Below, piece by piece: positions 45,346-54,661 of a stretch of DNA of 64,000 nucleotides; positions within the stretch are counted from its first letter, which is position 1, and each line of letters starts with the position of its first letter. Origin of the DNA: Achromobacter agilis. GTDB taxonomy: Bacteria > Pseudomonadota > Gammaproteobacteria > Burkholderiales > Burkholderiaceae_B. The notes under the pieces are model-generated. The model was given only the letters and a program-made list of their open reading frames with translations. It was not told the origin of the DNA and made no database searches. Location of the stretch: contig NZ_UFQB01000023.1 of assembly GCF_900496965.1 (NCBI RefSeq), positions 1-64,000 of the forward strand, read 5' to 3'. A program made the position numbers and the translations under genes.

Positions 45346-45518
45346 GCGAGACGGCTCAAGATGGTGGCTTTCATTCCGAAATTTCCATTAAGGGCTAACC
45401 CCTATATTCCATAAATCGATGAAGTTCGTGGAAATTTAATCCCTTTTACCGAATCGCAAAAGCTCGCACCATGGCGCCTGCCTCATTCAATCACCGACTC
45501 AGGATTTTGCAGATCGCC

Positions 45519-46193
45519 ATGGCCTCTATTCATACCGGCGCCCGGATATTGCCCGCTCCCCCCGTCGCGTCTGCCGCGCTCCTCCAGGCGCTGGCGGGCA
45601 TCGTGACGCCGCACCTCAGCGACAACCTCGCGCGCCGCGAAGGCATCGCGGGCCTGCGCCGCTACCACGGCTCGGGCAAGCTGGTCGGCACAGCCCTGAC
45701 CGTCAAGACCCGCCCGGGCGACAATCTGCTCATCTACAAGGCCATGATGCAAGTGCAGCCCGGCCACGTGCTGGTCGTGGACGCGGGCGGGGACCTGTCC
45801 AACGCCGTGCTGGGCGAAATCATGAAGCGCTACCTCCAGGTGCACGGCTGCGCGGGCGTGGTGGTGGACGGCGCGATCCGCGACGTGGCCGCCTTCGAGG
45901 CGGACAGCTTTCCCTGCTACGCGCGCGGCCACATCCACCGCGGCCCCTACAAGGACGGCCCCGGCGAGGTCAACGTGCCCGTGTCCATCGGCGGCCAGGT
46001 CATCAACCCGGGCGACATCGTGGTGGGCGACGAGGATGGCCTGGTCAGCTTCGCGCCGTCCGAGGCCGAGGCCCTGATCGCCGCGGCGCAAGCGCACGCG
46101 GCCAAGGAAGAACGCATCATGGCGGAGATTGCCGGCGGCGCGAAGGCGCAGAGCTGGATGCAGGCCGCCTTCGCGGCGAAGGGGCTGGCATGA
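45519..46193 (+). CDS. RraA-family aldolase/decarboxylase (HMG/CHA aldolase type)
   Basis: 224 residues from the ATG at 45519; an alternative ATG at 45471 would add 16 residues. The conserved core of the family is GTALTVKTRPGDNL, VVDAGGDLSNAVLGEIM, and GVVVDGAIRDVAAF, whose Arg-Asp binds the pyruvyl group and Mg2+. Members cleave 4-hydroxy-4-methyl-2-oxoglutarate or 4-carboxy-4-hydroxy-2-oxoadipate to pyruvate, and decarboxylate oxaloacetate. True RNase E inhibitors are shorter and lack this context. It overlaps the aminotransferase gene by four bases, suggesting that transamination supplies its substrate. Confidence 0.9.
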   Translation: MASIHTGARILPAPPVASAALLQALAGIVTPHLSDNLARREGIAGLRRYHGSGKLVGTALTVKTRPGDNLLIYKAMMQVQPGHVLVVDAGGDLSNAVLGEIMKRYLQVHGCAGVVVDGAIRDVAAFEADSFPCYARGHIHRGPYKDGPGEVNVPVSIGGQVINPGDIVVGDEDGLVSFAPSEAEALIAAAQAHAAKEERIMAEIAGGAKAQSWMQAAFAAKGLA

Positions 46194-47434
46194 GCCTGCA
46201 GCACGAAGGCAGCCCGGTGAGCGCGGCCGACGGCGGATTCCTGGCGCAACGGGCGCGCGCCATCAAGCCCTCGCCCAGCATGGCGGCCAAGAGTCGCGTC
46301 GACCAGCTGCGCGCCCAGGGCAGGGACATCGTCGACTTCACCGTGGGCGAACCTGACCTGCCCACGCCCGCGCACATCGTGCAGGCCGGCATTGATGCGC
46401 TCAATAGCGGCGATATCCGCTACACCGCGTCCGCGGGCTCCAGGCCCCTGCTGGAAGCCGTGCGCGCCAAGTTCCAGCGCGAGAACGGGCTGGACTACGC
46501 GCTGGATGAGCTGATCGTCGGCGTGGGCGCCAAGCAGCTGATCTTCACCGCGCTGGCCGCCACGGTGCAGGCCGGCGACGAGGTCATCATCCCGGCGCCG
46601 TACTGGGTGTCGTACCCGGACATGGTGCTGGTGAATGACGGTACTCCCGTGGTGGTGGCGTGCCCGGAATCCGACGGGTTCAAGCTCACGCCCGAGGCGC
46701 TGGCGCGGGCGATCACGCCCCGCACCAAGTGGCTGCTTCTGAATACGCCCAGCAACCCCACCGGCGCGATGTATGACGCCGCCGAGCTGCGGGCGCTGGG
46801 CGAGGTGCTGGCGCGGCATCCGCAGGTCTGGCTGATGACCGACGAGATCTACGAACACCTGGCCTATGGCGACGTGCCGCACCTGTCGCCCGCGGCGGCC
46901 GTGCCGGCCCTGGCCGGCCGCTGCCTCACGATCAACGGCGTGTCCAAGGCCTACGCCATGACCGGCTGGCGCCTGGGCTACGCGGGCGGGCCGAAGGCGC
47001 TGATCAAGGCCATGGCCACGCTGATCTCCCAGAGCACCAGCTGCGTCAGCGCGATCAGCCAGTCGGCCGCGCGCACGGCGCTCACCGCCGACCAGGGCTG
47101 CGTGCGCGAAGCCGCCGAGGTATTCCATGCGCGCCGCGACCGCATCGTGGCGCTGCTGAACGCGGTGCCCGGCATCCGCTGCCCGCAGCCCCAGGGCGCG
47201 TTCTACGTCTACCCCTCGGTGGAGGGGCTGCTGGGCAGGCGCACGGCCGACGGGCGCGTGCTGCAGACCGACCTGGACGTCGTGATGTTCCTGCTGGACA
47301 CCGCGGGCGTTGCGGTGCTCGACGGCGCAGCCTACGGCCTGTCGCCCTATCTGCGGCTGAGCTTCGCCACGTCGATGGAGAACATCGAGGAAGGCTGCCG
47401 GCGCATCCGCGAGGCGTGCGGCGCACTGAGTTGA
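46190..47434 (+). CDS. Class I/II pyridoxal-phosphate aminotransferase
   Basis: 414 residues. Fold-type I aminotransferase of the aspartate/aromatic group: VDFTVGEPDLPTP, IRYTASAGSRPLLEAV, LLNTPSNPTGAMYD, MTDEIYEHLAY and the PLP lysine in TINGVSKAYAMTGWRLGYAGG. The C-terminal Arg that binds the alpha-carboxylate is in YLRLSFATS. Encoded between an RraA-type aldolase and an amino-acid importer, it probably converts the imported amino acid to a 2-oxo acid for aldol cleavage. The specific amino acid cannot be read from sequence. Confidence 0.94.
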   Translation: MSLQHEGSPVSAADGGFLAQRARAIKPSPSMAAKSRVDQLRAQGRDIVDFTVGEPDLPTPAHIVQAGIDALNSGDIRYTASAGSRPLLEAVRAKFQRENGLDYALDELIVGVGAKQLIFTALAATVQAGDEVIIPAPYWVSYPDMVLVNDGTPVVVACPESDGFKLTPEALARAITPRTKWLLLNTPSNPTGAMYDAAELRALGEVLARHPQVWLMTDEIYEHLAYGDVPHLSPAAAVPALAGRCLTINGVSKAYAMTGWRLGYAGGPKALIKAMATLISQSTSCVSAISQSAARTALTADQGCVREAAEVFHARRDRIVALLNAVPGIRCPQPQGAFYVYPSVEGLLGRRTADGRVLQTDLDVVMFLLDTAGVAVLDGAAYGLSPYLRLSFATSMENIEEGCRRIREACGALS

Positions 47435-47437
47435 CTG

Positions 47438-47459
47438 CGGGCGGCCCAGGGGCCGCCCG
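47438..47459 (+). promoter_or_regulatory. Strong intercistronic hairpin
   Basis: Arms CGGGCGGCC and GGCCGCCCG with loop CAGG lie directly after the aminotransferase stop. No T run follows, so full termination is unlikely. The hairpin may separate mRNA stability of the enzyme genes from that of the binding-protein gene 40 bases downstream. Confidence 0.5.
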
Positions 47460-47498
47460 GACCGGCAGTACCCATACCTACATTTCAAGGGAAATAGC

Positions 47499-48326
47499 AT
47501 GAAGACAACGATCGCTTCCTTCGTCGCCGCCGTCGGCCTGGCCGCTACGCTGGCGCCCACCGCCCAGGCCGACACGCTGGCCGACATCAAGGCGCGCGGC
47601 AAGTTCATCTGCGGCACCATGGGCACCGCCGAGCCGTTCAGCTTCCAGGATCCGAAGACCCGCGGCATCGTCGGCTACGAGGTCGATATGTGCCAGGCCG
47701 TGGCCGACAGCCTGGGCGTGCCCCTGGAGCTCAAGCTCATCGCCGTGGAGGCCCGCATCCCCGAATTGATCGCCGGCCGCGTGGACGTGGTGGCCGCCAA
47801 CCTGGGCTGGAGCCCCGAGCGCGCGCAGCAGATCGACTATTCGCACCAACATTTCGTGAGCCTGCAGAAAGTGCTGGCGCGCGATTCGGAAAAAGACCTG
47901 AAGGCGCCCGCCGACCTGGCCGGCAAGCGCGTCAGCGCTGTTCGCGGTTCGTCTTCCGAGCAGGGCGCGCGCAAGAATATCCCCAACGTCGAGCCCGTGA
48001 CGTTCAAGGATCCCAGCGGCGCGTTCCTGGCGCTGCAGCAGGGCAAGGTCAGCGGCTTCGTGGCTTCGGAACTCATGCTGGTCAAACTCAAGCAGCAGGC
48101 CGCGGGCAGCGCGGTGCCGGTCAAGATCCTGGAGCCGGCGCTGTTCGTCGAACCCTGGGGCATGGGCGTGCGCAAGGGCGACCGCGCAATGCTGGACCAG
48201 GTAAACAAGGTGCTCGACGGGATGGAAGCCTCGGGCCAGGCCGCCAAGACCTTCGATAAGTGGTTCGGCGCCGGCACGCAGTTCAACATGAAGCGCGACT
48301 TCAGCATCGAAGCCATCAAGGGTTGA
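47499..48326 (+). CDS. Polar amino-acid ABC transporter substrate-binding protein
   Basis: 275 residues. A signal peptide (MKTTIASFVAAVGLAATLAPTAQA) precedes an SBP_bac_3 domain: GKFICGTMGTAEPFSFQDPKTRGIVGYEVDMCQAVAD, VEARIPELIAGRVDVVAANLGWSPER and KRVSAVRGSSSEQ. Periplasmic receptor of the importer encoded downstream. The ligand is presumably the amino acid handled by the co-transcribed aminotransferase and aldolase. AAGGGAA precedes the ATG. Confidence 0.94.
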   Translation: MKTTIASFVAAVGLAATLAPTAQADTLADIKARGKFICGTMGTAEPFSFQDPKTRGIVGYEVDMCQAVADSLGVPLELKLIAVEARIPELIAGRVDVVAANLGWSPERAQQIDYSHQHFVSLQKVLARDSEKDLKAPADLAGKRVSAVRGSSSEQGARKNIPNVEPVTFKDPSGAFLALQQGKVSGFVASELMLVKLKQQAAGSAVPVKILEPALFVEPWGMGVRKGDRAMLDQVNKVLDGMEASGQAAKTFDKWFGAGTQFNMKRDFSIEAIKG

Positions 48327-48354
48327 CGCGCGGCGCGCGCTGGAGCCTGATTCG

Positions 48355-49056
48355 ATGCATTACGTCTTCGACTTCGGCGCCATCTTCCAGGGCGAGTATC
48401 CGGCCTGGCTGCTCAGGGGATTCATCACTACCCTGGCGCTGGCTGGATTCGCCTGGATCCTGGCGTTTTTCGTGGGCAGCCTGCTGGCGGTGATCCGCCT
48501 GACGGGCTCGCCCGTGGCCAACGGGGTGATCGCGACCTATGTCGCCTTTCACCGCAACGTGCCCATGCTGGTGCACATTCTCTTCTGGTATTTCGGTGTG
48601 CCGGCACTGCTGCCGCAAGCTGCCACCGACTGGCTCAACAGCCACGGCAGCGAGTTCATCCTGTCCTGCATCGCGATCGGGCTGGTGATGTCCGCCTATG
48701 TCTGCGAGGACCTGCGCAGCGCCGTGCGGGGCATCCCCGCCGGGCAGATCGAGGCGTCGCGCGCGCTTGGCCTGGGTTTCCTGGCCACGATGCGCAAGGT
48801 CGTGCTGCCGCAGGCTTTCCGCATCGCGATTCCGCCCTTGCTCAACCAGACCCTGCTGCTGTTGAAGAACACCAGCCTGGCCATGGCCATCGGCGTGACC
48901 GAACTCACCGCCGCCGGCCGCGAGATCGAGAACTACACGTTCCGCACGTTCGAGGCCTATGCCGTCGTGACCGTCATTTACCTGGTGCTGTCGTTCCTGA
49001 TCATGGGGGGCGGCGCTCTCCTGCAACGGCGCTACCGTCCGCTGGGAGCGCGCTGA
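48355..49056 (+). CDS. Polar amino-acid ABC transporter permease
   Basis: 233 residues, about five membrane segments. HisM/GlnP-type: [54 protein letters not shown], and the EAA loop region [39 protein letters not shown] that docks on the ATPase. It forms the membrane channel with the second permease, whose gene starts two bases after this stop. Confidence 0.95.
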   Translation: MHYVFDFGAIFQGEYPAWLLRGFITTLALAGFAWILAFFVGSLLAVIRLTGSPVANGVIATYVAFHRNVPMLVHILFWYFGVPALLPQAATDWLNSHGSEFILSCIAIGLVMSAYVCEDLRSAVRGIPAGQIEASRALGLGFLATMRKVVLPQAFRIAIPPLLNQTLLLLKNTSLAMAIGVTELTAAGREIENYTFRTFEAYAVVTVIYLVLSFLIMGGGALLQRRYRPLGAR

Positions 49057-49058
49057 TC

Positions 49059-49775
49059 ATGTGGGACATACTCAAGGACAACTGGCTGTTGCTGCTTATC
49101 GGGCAGTATCCGCACGGTCCGGTCGGCGGCCTGGCGGCCACGCTCGGGCTGGCCGCGGTCAGCCTGGCGCTGGCGCTGCCCTGCGGCGTGCTGCTGGCGC
49201 TGGGACGGATCAGCCCCTACCGGATCTTCTACTGGCCGGCGTCGGCCGTGGTCTATCTGGTGCGCGGCCTGCCGCTGCTGATGTTCATCTTCTGGGCGTA
49301 CTTCTTCGTGCCGCTCATCATCGGCCGGCCGGTGGCGGGCACCACGACGATGGTGGTGGCGCTGGTCTGCTACGAAAGCGCTTATCTGGCGGAGATCATC
49401 CGCGCCGGCATCCAGGCGCTGCCGCCCGGGCAGCAGGAAGCCAGCCGCGCGCTGGGCCTGTCGTACATGCAGACCATGCGGCGCGTGATCCTGCCGCAGG
49501 CGCTCTACAACATGCTGCCCAGCATGCTGAGCCAGTTCGTGTCCACGGTAAAGGAGACGTCGCTGGCCTACGTCATCAGCGTGCAGGAACTGACCTACGC
49601 GGCCAACCAGATCAACAGCGTGCTGCTGACCAAGCCTTTCGAGGTCTTCGGGTTGCTGGCGCTGACCTATTTCATCCTGAATTTCGGGCTGAGCTCGCTG
49701 GTGCACCTGACCGAACGCCGTATCGGCAGGCGCCGCGCCGGGCTCATGCCTGCTCCTCGCGCGGTGCCGACATGA
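49059..49775 (+). CDS. Polar amino-acid ABC transporter permease, second subunit
   Basis: 238 residues. HisQ/GlnP-type with [53 protein letters not shown] as the EAA loop and adjoining helices. [36 protein letters not shown] is the upstream conserved stretch. The start lies two bases behind the previous stop, and the stop overlaps the ATPase start by four bases (ATGA). It pairs with the 48355 gene product in the inner membrane. Confidence 0.95.
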   Translation: MWDILKDNWLLLLIGQYPHGPVGGLAATLGLAAVSLALALPCGVLLALGRISPYRIFYWPASAVVYLVRGLPLLMFIFWAYFFVPLIIGRPVAGTTTMVVALVCYESAYLAEIIRAGIQALPPGQQEASRALGLSYMQTMRRVILPQALYNMLPSMLSQFVSTVKETSLAYVISVQELTYAANQINSVLLTKPFEVFGLLALTYFILNFGLSSLVHLTERRIGRRRAGLMPAPRAVPT

Positions 49776-50497
49776 TCCGATTTTCCGAAGTGCAGAAGTG
49801 GTATGGCCAATACCAGGCGCTGTCCGATGTGACGGCGCAGGTGACGCAGGGCGAAGTGGTCGTGGTGTGCGGGCCGTCAGGGTCGGGGAAGTCCACCCTG
49901 ATCCGCACCGTCAACCGGCTGGAACCCATCCAGAAGGGCGTGATCGAGGTCGACGGCCAGGACATCTACGGGCCCAAGGTGCACCTGGATACGCTGCGCA
50001 GCCATATCGGCTTCGTGTTCCAGCAGTTCAACCTGTTTCCGCACCTGTCGGTGATGGAAAACCTGATGCTGGCCCCGCTGCAACTCAAACGCGCCCGCCG
50101 CCCCGAGGCGCGCGAGCGCGCCCTGCAACTGCTGGAACGCGTCGGCCTGTCCCACAAAGCCGACGCCTATCCCGCCCAGCTGTCCGGCGGCCAGCAGCAG
50201 CGAGTCGCCATCGCCCGGGCGCTGGCGATGAATCCCCCCGTGATGCTGTTCGATGAGCCCACCAGCGCGCTGGACCCGGAAATGGTGGGCGAGGTGCTGC
50301 AAGTAATGAAGGGCCTGGCCAAGGACGGCATGACCATGGTCTGCGTGACGCACGAAATGGGATTTGCGCGCGAGGTCGCGGATAGGGTCTGGTTCATGGA
50401 TGCCGGGCGGATCGTCGAGACCGGGACGCCGGAGGCATTCTTTACCCGGCCGGAGACGGCGCGGGCGCAGAAATTCCTGGCTGAGATTCGGCACTAG
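49772..50497 (+). CDS. Polar amino-acid ABC transporter ATP-binding protein (GlnQ/HisP type)
   Basis: 241 residues from the ATG at 49772. Walker [11 protein letters not shown]-loop [13 protein letters not shown], signature [15 protein letters not shown], Walker [21 protein letters not shown] and H-loop [16 protein letters not shown] are all canonical. It energises import by the two preceding permeases. It is the last gene of the LysR-divergent operon; a palindrome array starts 30 bases after the stop. Confidence 0.96.
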   Translation: MIRFSEVQKWYGQYQALSDVTAQVTQGEVVVVCGPSGSGKSTLIRTVNRLEPIQKGVIEVDGQDIYGPKVHLDTLRSHIGFVFQQFNLFPHLSVMENLMLAPLQLKRARRPEARERALQLLERVGLSHKADAYPAQLSGGQQQRVAIARALAMNPPVMLFDEPTSALDPEMVGEVLQVMKGLAKDGMTMVCVTHEMGFAREVADRVWFMDAGRIVETGTPEAFFTRPETARAQKFLAEIRH

Positions 50498-50526
50498 GGG
50501 GGCGGCGTTCCGTTGGTCGGGCCTCA

Positions 50527-50815
50527 GCGTCAGACACCGGGAGACGTTTCGCTGCTGACGGGGGCATCAGTGTCTGACACCCTTACGAGATGCCGGCACG
50601 GATTGAAGTGCTGCAGCCGGGTGTCTGACACCGGGGGACGTTTCGCTGCTGACGGGGGCCTCAGTGTCTGACACCCTTACGAGATGCCGGTACGGATTGA
50701 AGTGCTGCAGCCGGGTGTCTGACACCGGGGGAAACGGCTGTTGCCACGATTGGTGTCAGACACCCTATGACGTACCTGTGCAACCTGACGGTTTTCTCTC
50801 AAGGGTGTCAGACAC
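50527..50815. repeat. GTGTCWGACAC palindrome array 4 (six perfect copies, one variant)
   Basis: Perfect copies start at 50570, 50621, 50664, 50715, 50753 and 50805; a one-mismatch copy is at 50527 (GCGTCAGACAC). Spacings are 43, 51, 43, 51, 38 and 52 bp. The phrase CCTTACGAGATGCCGG follows the copies at 50570 and 50664. A partial element C follows the array. Confidence 0.9.
50531..50718. repeat. 94-bp tandem duplication within palindrome array 4
   Basis: The unit 50531-50624 is repeated at 50625-50718 with three differences that I can see. Each unit carries two palindrome positions, so the duplication added one 51-bp pair to the array. Its near-identity marks it as a recent event. Confidence 0.85.
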
Positions 50816-50869
50816 CTGTGGAAGGGGAGGCGCTCAGAAAGCCCCGCACCATAGCGAACCTGCCTCCGC

Positions 50870-50940
50870 ATACGCGAAAGCGCGCACCGTCCCGACGCCC
50901 ACCACCGCGTATGACGTTTTCGGCCGCTCGGGCGGCCGAC
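50870..50940 (+). repeat. Structured repeat C, partial copy
   Basis: Starting at CATACGCGAAAGCGCGCACC, the 71 bases match the second half of element C at 18320-18524, including CGCGTATG and a hairpin with core arms CGGCCGC and GCGGCCG. The first 15-bp stem is missing and the outer part of the last stem has decayed. It lies after palindrome array 4 and before apaH. Confidence 0.8.
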
Positions 50941-50993
50941 GAAGACACAACACGCCCATGAAGCAAAAAAAGCAGCCCCGCGTCCCCAAAAAG

Positions 50994-51827
50994 CTATTCA
51001 GCCAACGGATCCTGAAACTGCGAACACTTCACCTGCACCAGCTTCCGATCCTGCAGCCGCAGCGCCGTCAGCGATCCCCCCCACACGCAACCGGTATCCA
51101 GGCAGATAACGTCCGGCCGCTGCAGCAGTCCCAAGGTCGACCAATGGCCGAAAACCGTCGTGATGTTCCGCGTAGCGCGATTCGGGACGTCGAACCAGGG
51201 CACCAGCCCCGAGGGCCAGGCGCCCGGCGTTACCTTGGTGGCGAACTCCATGTGGCCATTGGGCGTGCACAGGCGGATGCGCGTCAGCGCGTTGATGATG
51301 ACCCGCATCCGTTTGCCGCCCTTGTGGTCTTCCTTCCAGGTGGCCGGCTCGTTGCCGTACATCTTCTGCAGCGCTTTCTGCCAGTTCGGGCCGCGCAGGG
51401 CGTCCTGGACCTCGCCGGCCAGGGCCAGCGTCTTGGCGACGTCCCATTTGGCCAGCGTGCCGGCGTGGACCAGCAGGTGATCCTGCTCGAAATGCGCCAG
51501 GGGGCGGAACCGCAGCCAGTTGATCAGCTCGGCCGCATCCGGCGCCCGCAGGATCTCTTCGAGCGTGTCCGACTTGGACGGCTTGCGCACGCCCGCGGCC
51601 GTGGCCAGCAGGTGCAGGTCATGGTTGCCCAGCACCGACGTGGCGCGGTCGCCCAGGTCGATGATGCGGCGCAGGGTCTCCAGCGACTGGGGGCCGCGGT
51701 TGACCAGGTCCCCGGCGAACCAGAGGCGCGATTTGGGGTCGCCGACTAGGTCGGGGTGGGACAGCAAACGATCCAGCGGCGAGCAGCAACCCTGCACGTC
51801 GCCGATCATCCAGATACTGCCGTTCAT
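50994..51827 (-). CDS. apaH: Symmetrical bis(5'-nucleosyl)-tetraphosphatase ApaH
   Basis: 277 residues. Calcineurin-like phosphoesterase: [46 protein letters not shown] and the C-terminal [33 protein letters not shown] place the metal ligands Asp, His, Asn and His as in E. coli ApaH. It hydrolyses Ap4A to two ADP and can decap nucleoside-tetraphosphate RNA. The start overlaps the lptG stop by four bases. Confidence 0.97.
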   Translation of the reverse strand: MNGSIWMIGDVQGCCSPLDRLLSHPDLVGDPKSRLWFAGDLVNRGPQSLETLRRIIDLGDRATSVLGNHDLHLLATAAGVRKPSKSDTLEEILRAPDAAELINWLRFRPLAHFEQDHLLVHAGTLAKWDVAKTLALAGEVQDALRGPNWQKALQKMYGNEPATWKEDHKGGKRMRVIINALTRIRLCTPNGHMEFATKVTPGAWPSGLVPWFDVPNRATRNITTVFGHWSTLGLLQRPDVICLDTGCVWGGSLTALRLQDRKLVQVKCSQFQDPLAE

Positions 51828-53002
51828 GCGGGACTTTTACTCCAAGGCCAACGTTGTTGGATGATCCGGGTGATAGTGTGGCGGTATTCCATGTAGCTCA
51901 TGGCGCCCAGCGCCAGGATCACGGCGCCCAAATTCGGCCCCAGCGCGGTCAGCCAGGGCGGCCACTTGCCCAGCATGCCTACGTTCAGGGCCAGCTGGTT
52001 GAGCATGAAGAAGCCCACGCCGAGCAGGATGCCCAGGAATACCTTGGCTCCCACGCCGCCGCGGCGGGTCTGCATCAGGCCGATGGGAGCGGCGATGGTG
52101 ATCATGACCAGCAAGGTGAACGGATATGCCAGTTTGCGCCACAAGGCGACGACCTGTCGACCATATTGCAGCTGGTTGTTGCGCAAATAATCCACATAGT
52201 CCAGCAGCGTGACGATCGACATGCGTTCCGGCGTCAGCACGCGGGCGAGCAGGCGTTCGGCGCTGAGCGTGGTGTCTACCGTGCGCTCGGGCACTTTCAC
52301 CACCGTGGCGGGCGGGCTCTTCGGGGGGCGCGCGTCGGCCAGCGCCTCGGCCGCGTTGTCGTCCAGCCGCGTCTCGGAAACGTCCTTCAGCACCAGGTCT
52401 CCGTGCGTGAACAGGCCGGTGGGGGCGGTCGACAGGACCGACAGCGTCAGGTCCTTCTTGAATTCATAGAGGGTCACGGCATTGACCTGGCCGTCGCCCT
52501 TGAGCTCGCCGATATTGATGATGCGGGTGCCGCCGTTGGCGGTGGGTTCCTTGAACCAATATCCGCTATTGAGGCGGTCGCCGCCGGCCTTGCCGCGGAA
52601 CAGCAGATTGGCTTCGCCGGACTTCATTTCGGCCCAGGGCGTGACGTATTCGGACAGGAGCCCCGCGCCGATCATCAGCGGGATCGTCACGATCCAGAGC
52701 ATGCGCAGCAGCTTCATGCCGCTGACGCCGGACACGCGCAGGATGACCAGCTCGTTGCGCTGAGCGAGCCCGGCCAGCGCCAGGATGGCGCCGATCAGCA
52801 GGCCGATGGGCAGGAGGTCGTACAGACGGGTGGGGATCGCCAGCGCCTGCATGTAGAGCAGGGCCATCATGGAGAACTTGTCACCCACGTTGTCCAGGTC
52901 GTCGACCAGCGCGAAGAACGTGAAAAGGCCTAGCAGGGCCATAAGGACCACTGCGCAAGAGCGATAAATCTCGCGGGCCAGGTAGCGACGTGCGGTACGC
53001 AT
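51824..53002 (-). CDS. lptG: LPS export ABC transporter permease LptG
   Basis: 392 residues from the Met at 53002 ([16 protein letters not shown]); an ATG 39 bases further upstream is possible but gives a less typical N-terminus. YjgP/YjgQ family: six membrane helices, three at each end, with a large periplasmic beta-jellyroll between them (about 120-290). [57 protein letters not shown] is the LptG-type N-terminal block. It extracts LPS with LptB2 and LptF. LptF is not adjacent here; upstream is mtgA. Confidence 0.93.
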   Translation of the reverse strand: MRTARRYLAREIYRSCAVVLMALLGLFTFFALVDDLDNVGDKFSMMALLYMQALAIPTRLYDLLPIGLLIGAILALAGLAQRNELVILRVSGVSGMKLLRMLWIVTIPLMIGAGLLSEYVTPWAEMKSGEANLLFRGKAGGDRLNSGYWFKEPTANGGTRIINIGELKGDGQVNAVTLYEFKKDLTLSVLSTAPTGLFTHGDLVLKDVSETRLDDNAAEALADARPPKSPPATVVKVPERTVDTTLSAERLLARVLTPERMSIVTLLDYVDYLRNNQLQYGRQVVALWRKLAYPFTLLVMITIAAPIGLMQTRRGGVGAKVFLGILLGVGFFMLNQLALNVGMLGKWPPWLTALGPNLGAVILALGAMSYMEYRHTITRIIQQRWPWSKSPA

Positions 53003-53069
53003 GTAGGAAAGAGGGTGCGCGTAAACGTGAAAGCTTAACAAATCCTGCCGTTCAGGTCCGGCCCCCGTA

Positions 53070-53792
53070 TCAGGGGATGTCGACCATCTGCATCCGGCGC
53101 GTCAGGACGCCGACCCGGGAGTTCAGGTAGCGGGATTTGCGGTGGCCGTCATAGAAGCGCGGATTGGGCAGCATTGCCGCCAGCCGGGCCGATTGGCTGG
53201 CGCCCAGGCTGGCGGCGGAGGTATTGAAATAGTGCTGAGCGGCGGCCTCTGCGCCGAACACGCCCACGCCCCATTCCGCCACGTTCAGATACAGTTCCAG
53301 GATCCGTTCCTTGCTCATGACGTGTTCGATCATGTACGTCAGGACGAGTTCCTGCCCCTTGCGGATGTAGCTGCGGGAGCTGGACAGGAACAGGTTCTTG
53401 GCGAGCTGCTGGGTAATGGTGGAGCCGCCGCGCATCTTGCTGCGGCCCGCCTCGTGCTGTTTCTGGTTGTATTCCCAGGCCTTGCGGATGGCGTCCCATT
53501 CGACGCCGTCGTGTTCGGTGAAATTGGAGTCCTCGGATGCCACCACCGCGCGCTTGAGCGTGCGGTTGATCTTGTCGTAGGGGATCCATTCGTACTTCAG
53601 TTCCAGGGCGGGGTTGCCCTCGCGCAGGCGGGACAACTCCTCGCGCATGATGGCGCTGCTGCCCGGATCCCGGTAGTTGTACCAGACGACCTGGGCGAAC
53701 AGCCAGAATTGATAGAGCAGGACCGCACACACCAGCGCCATCAGTGCGCCGGTGATGATCCGGAACCAGGAGCGGCCCTTGCGCGTCGCCAT
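53070..53792 (-). CDS. mtgA: Monofunctional biosynthetic peptidoglycan transglycosylase MtgA
   Basis: 240 residues from the ATG at 53792. A single N-terminal membrane helix (about 13-33) anchors a periplasmic GT51 domain. VASEDSNFTEHDGVEWDAI contains the catalytic Glu; RGGSTITQQLAKNLFLS, the second catalytic Glu in KGQELVLTYMIEHVMSKERILELYLN, and the terminal region AAMLPNPRFY are conserved. It polymerises lipid II into glycan strands. It starts five bases after aroE. Confidence 0.97.
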   Translation of the reverse strand: MATRKGRSWFRIITGALMALVCAVLLYQFWLFAQVVWYNYRDPGSSAIMREELSRLREGNPALELKYEWIPYDKINRTLKRAVVASEDSNFTEHDGVEWDAIRKAWEYNQKQHEAGRSKMRGGSTITQQLAKNLFLSSSRSYIRKGQELVLTYMIEHVMSKERILELYLNVAEWGVGVFGAEAAAQHYFNTSAASLGASQSARLAAMLPNPRFYDGHRKSRYLNSRVGVLTRRMQMVDIP

Positions 53793-53797
53793 GCCGC

Positions 53798-54661
53798 TCA
53801 GTGGCCGGCCGCGAGGTCTTCGCGCAATGCCGCGAGGACGGGCGCGGGGTCGGGCCGCAAGCCGTGCCAGATGAAGAAGCTCTCGGCCGCCTGGCCCACC
53901 AGCATGCCGAGGCCGTCGGCCGTGACCGAGGCGCCGTCGGCGTCCGCCTGTTTCATGAAGGCGGTGGGGCGGGCGCCGTACATCATGTCGTAGCCGGCCG
54001 CGCCGGGCGCGTACAGACCCGGAGGCAGGTCGGGCGCGGCGTCCTGCAGCCCGCTGGCGGTGGCGTTGATGACCAGGTTCCACCCGCCGGGCGTGCCGGC
54101 GTCCGCCAGGCCCCCGGCCGTGACCTGGGTCTGCGGCGACACGCCGCTCTGGTGCCAGGCTTCGGCCAGCGCCTGCGCGCGGGCGGCGGTGCGGTTGACG
54201 ATGTGGATGCGGGCGCAGCCGGCCTCGGCCAGCGGCTGCAGCACGCCGCGCGCCGCGCCGCCCGCGCCCACGAGGAGCACGGACGCGCCGCCCAGGCGCA
54301 CGCCCAGGCGCAGCAGGTCGGAGACCAGGCCCACGCCGTCGGTGTTGCAGCCGTGCCAGGCGCCGCCGCGCCACGATAGGGTGTTGACCGCGCCGGCCAG
54401 CCGCGCGCGGGTGGACAGGCGGCCGCCCGCCAGGGCGTAGGCATCCAGCTTGAAGGGCACCGTGACGTTCAGGCCCACCCCGCCGTCGGCCGCGAACGCC
54501 GCCACGGCCTCGGCGAAGCCGTCCACCGGCGCGAGCAGCCGGTCATAGCGCAGCGGCTTGCCGGTCTGCCGGGAGAACATGGCGTGGATTTGAGGCGAGC
54601 GGCTATGCGCAATGGGGTTGCCGATGACGGCATATCGGGCAAGAGGGGACGCCTCGGTCAT
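53798..54661 (-). CDS. aroE: Shikimate dehydrogenase AroE
   Basis: 287 residues. YAVIGNPIAHSRSPQIHAMF (shikimate site), GLNVTVPFKLDAY with the catalytic Lys, AVNTL, the NADP loop VLLVGAGGAARGVL, NRTAARAQAL and YDMMYGARPTAFM are all present. It reduces 3-dehydroshikimate with NADPH in aromatic amino-acid synthesis. It overlaps the TonB-like gene by four bases upstream and runs into mtgA, so TonB-aroE-mtgA form a transcript. Confidence 0.97.
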   Translation of the reverse strand: MTEASPLARYAVIGNPIAHSRSPQIHAMFSRQTGKPLRYDRLLAPVDGFAEAVAAFAADGGVGLNVTVPFKLDAYALAGGRLSTRARLAGAVNTLSWRGGAWHGCNTDGVGLVSDLLRLGVRLGGASVLLVGAGGAARGVLQPLAEAGCARIHIVNRTAARAQALAEAWHQSGVSPQTQVTAGGLADAGTPGGWNLVINATASGLQDAAPDLPPGLYAPGAAGYDMMYGARPTAFMKQADADGASVTADGLGMLVGQAAESFFIWHGLRPDPAPVLAALREDLAAGH

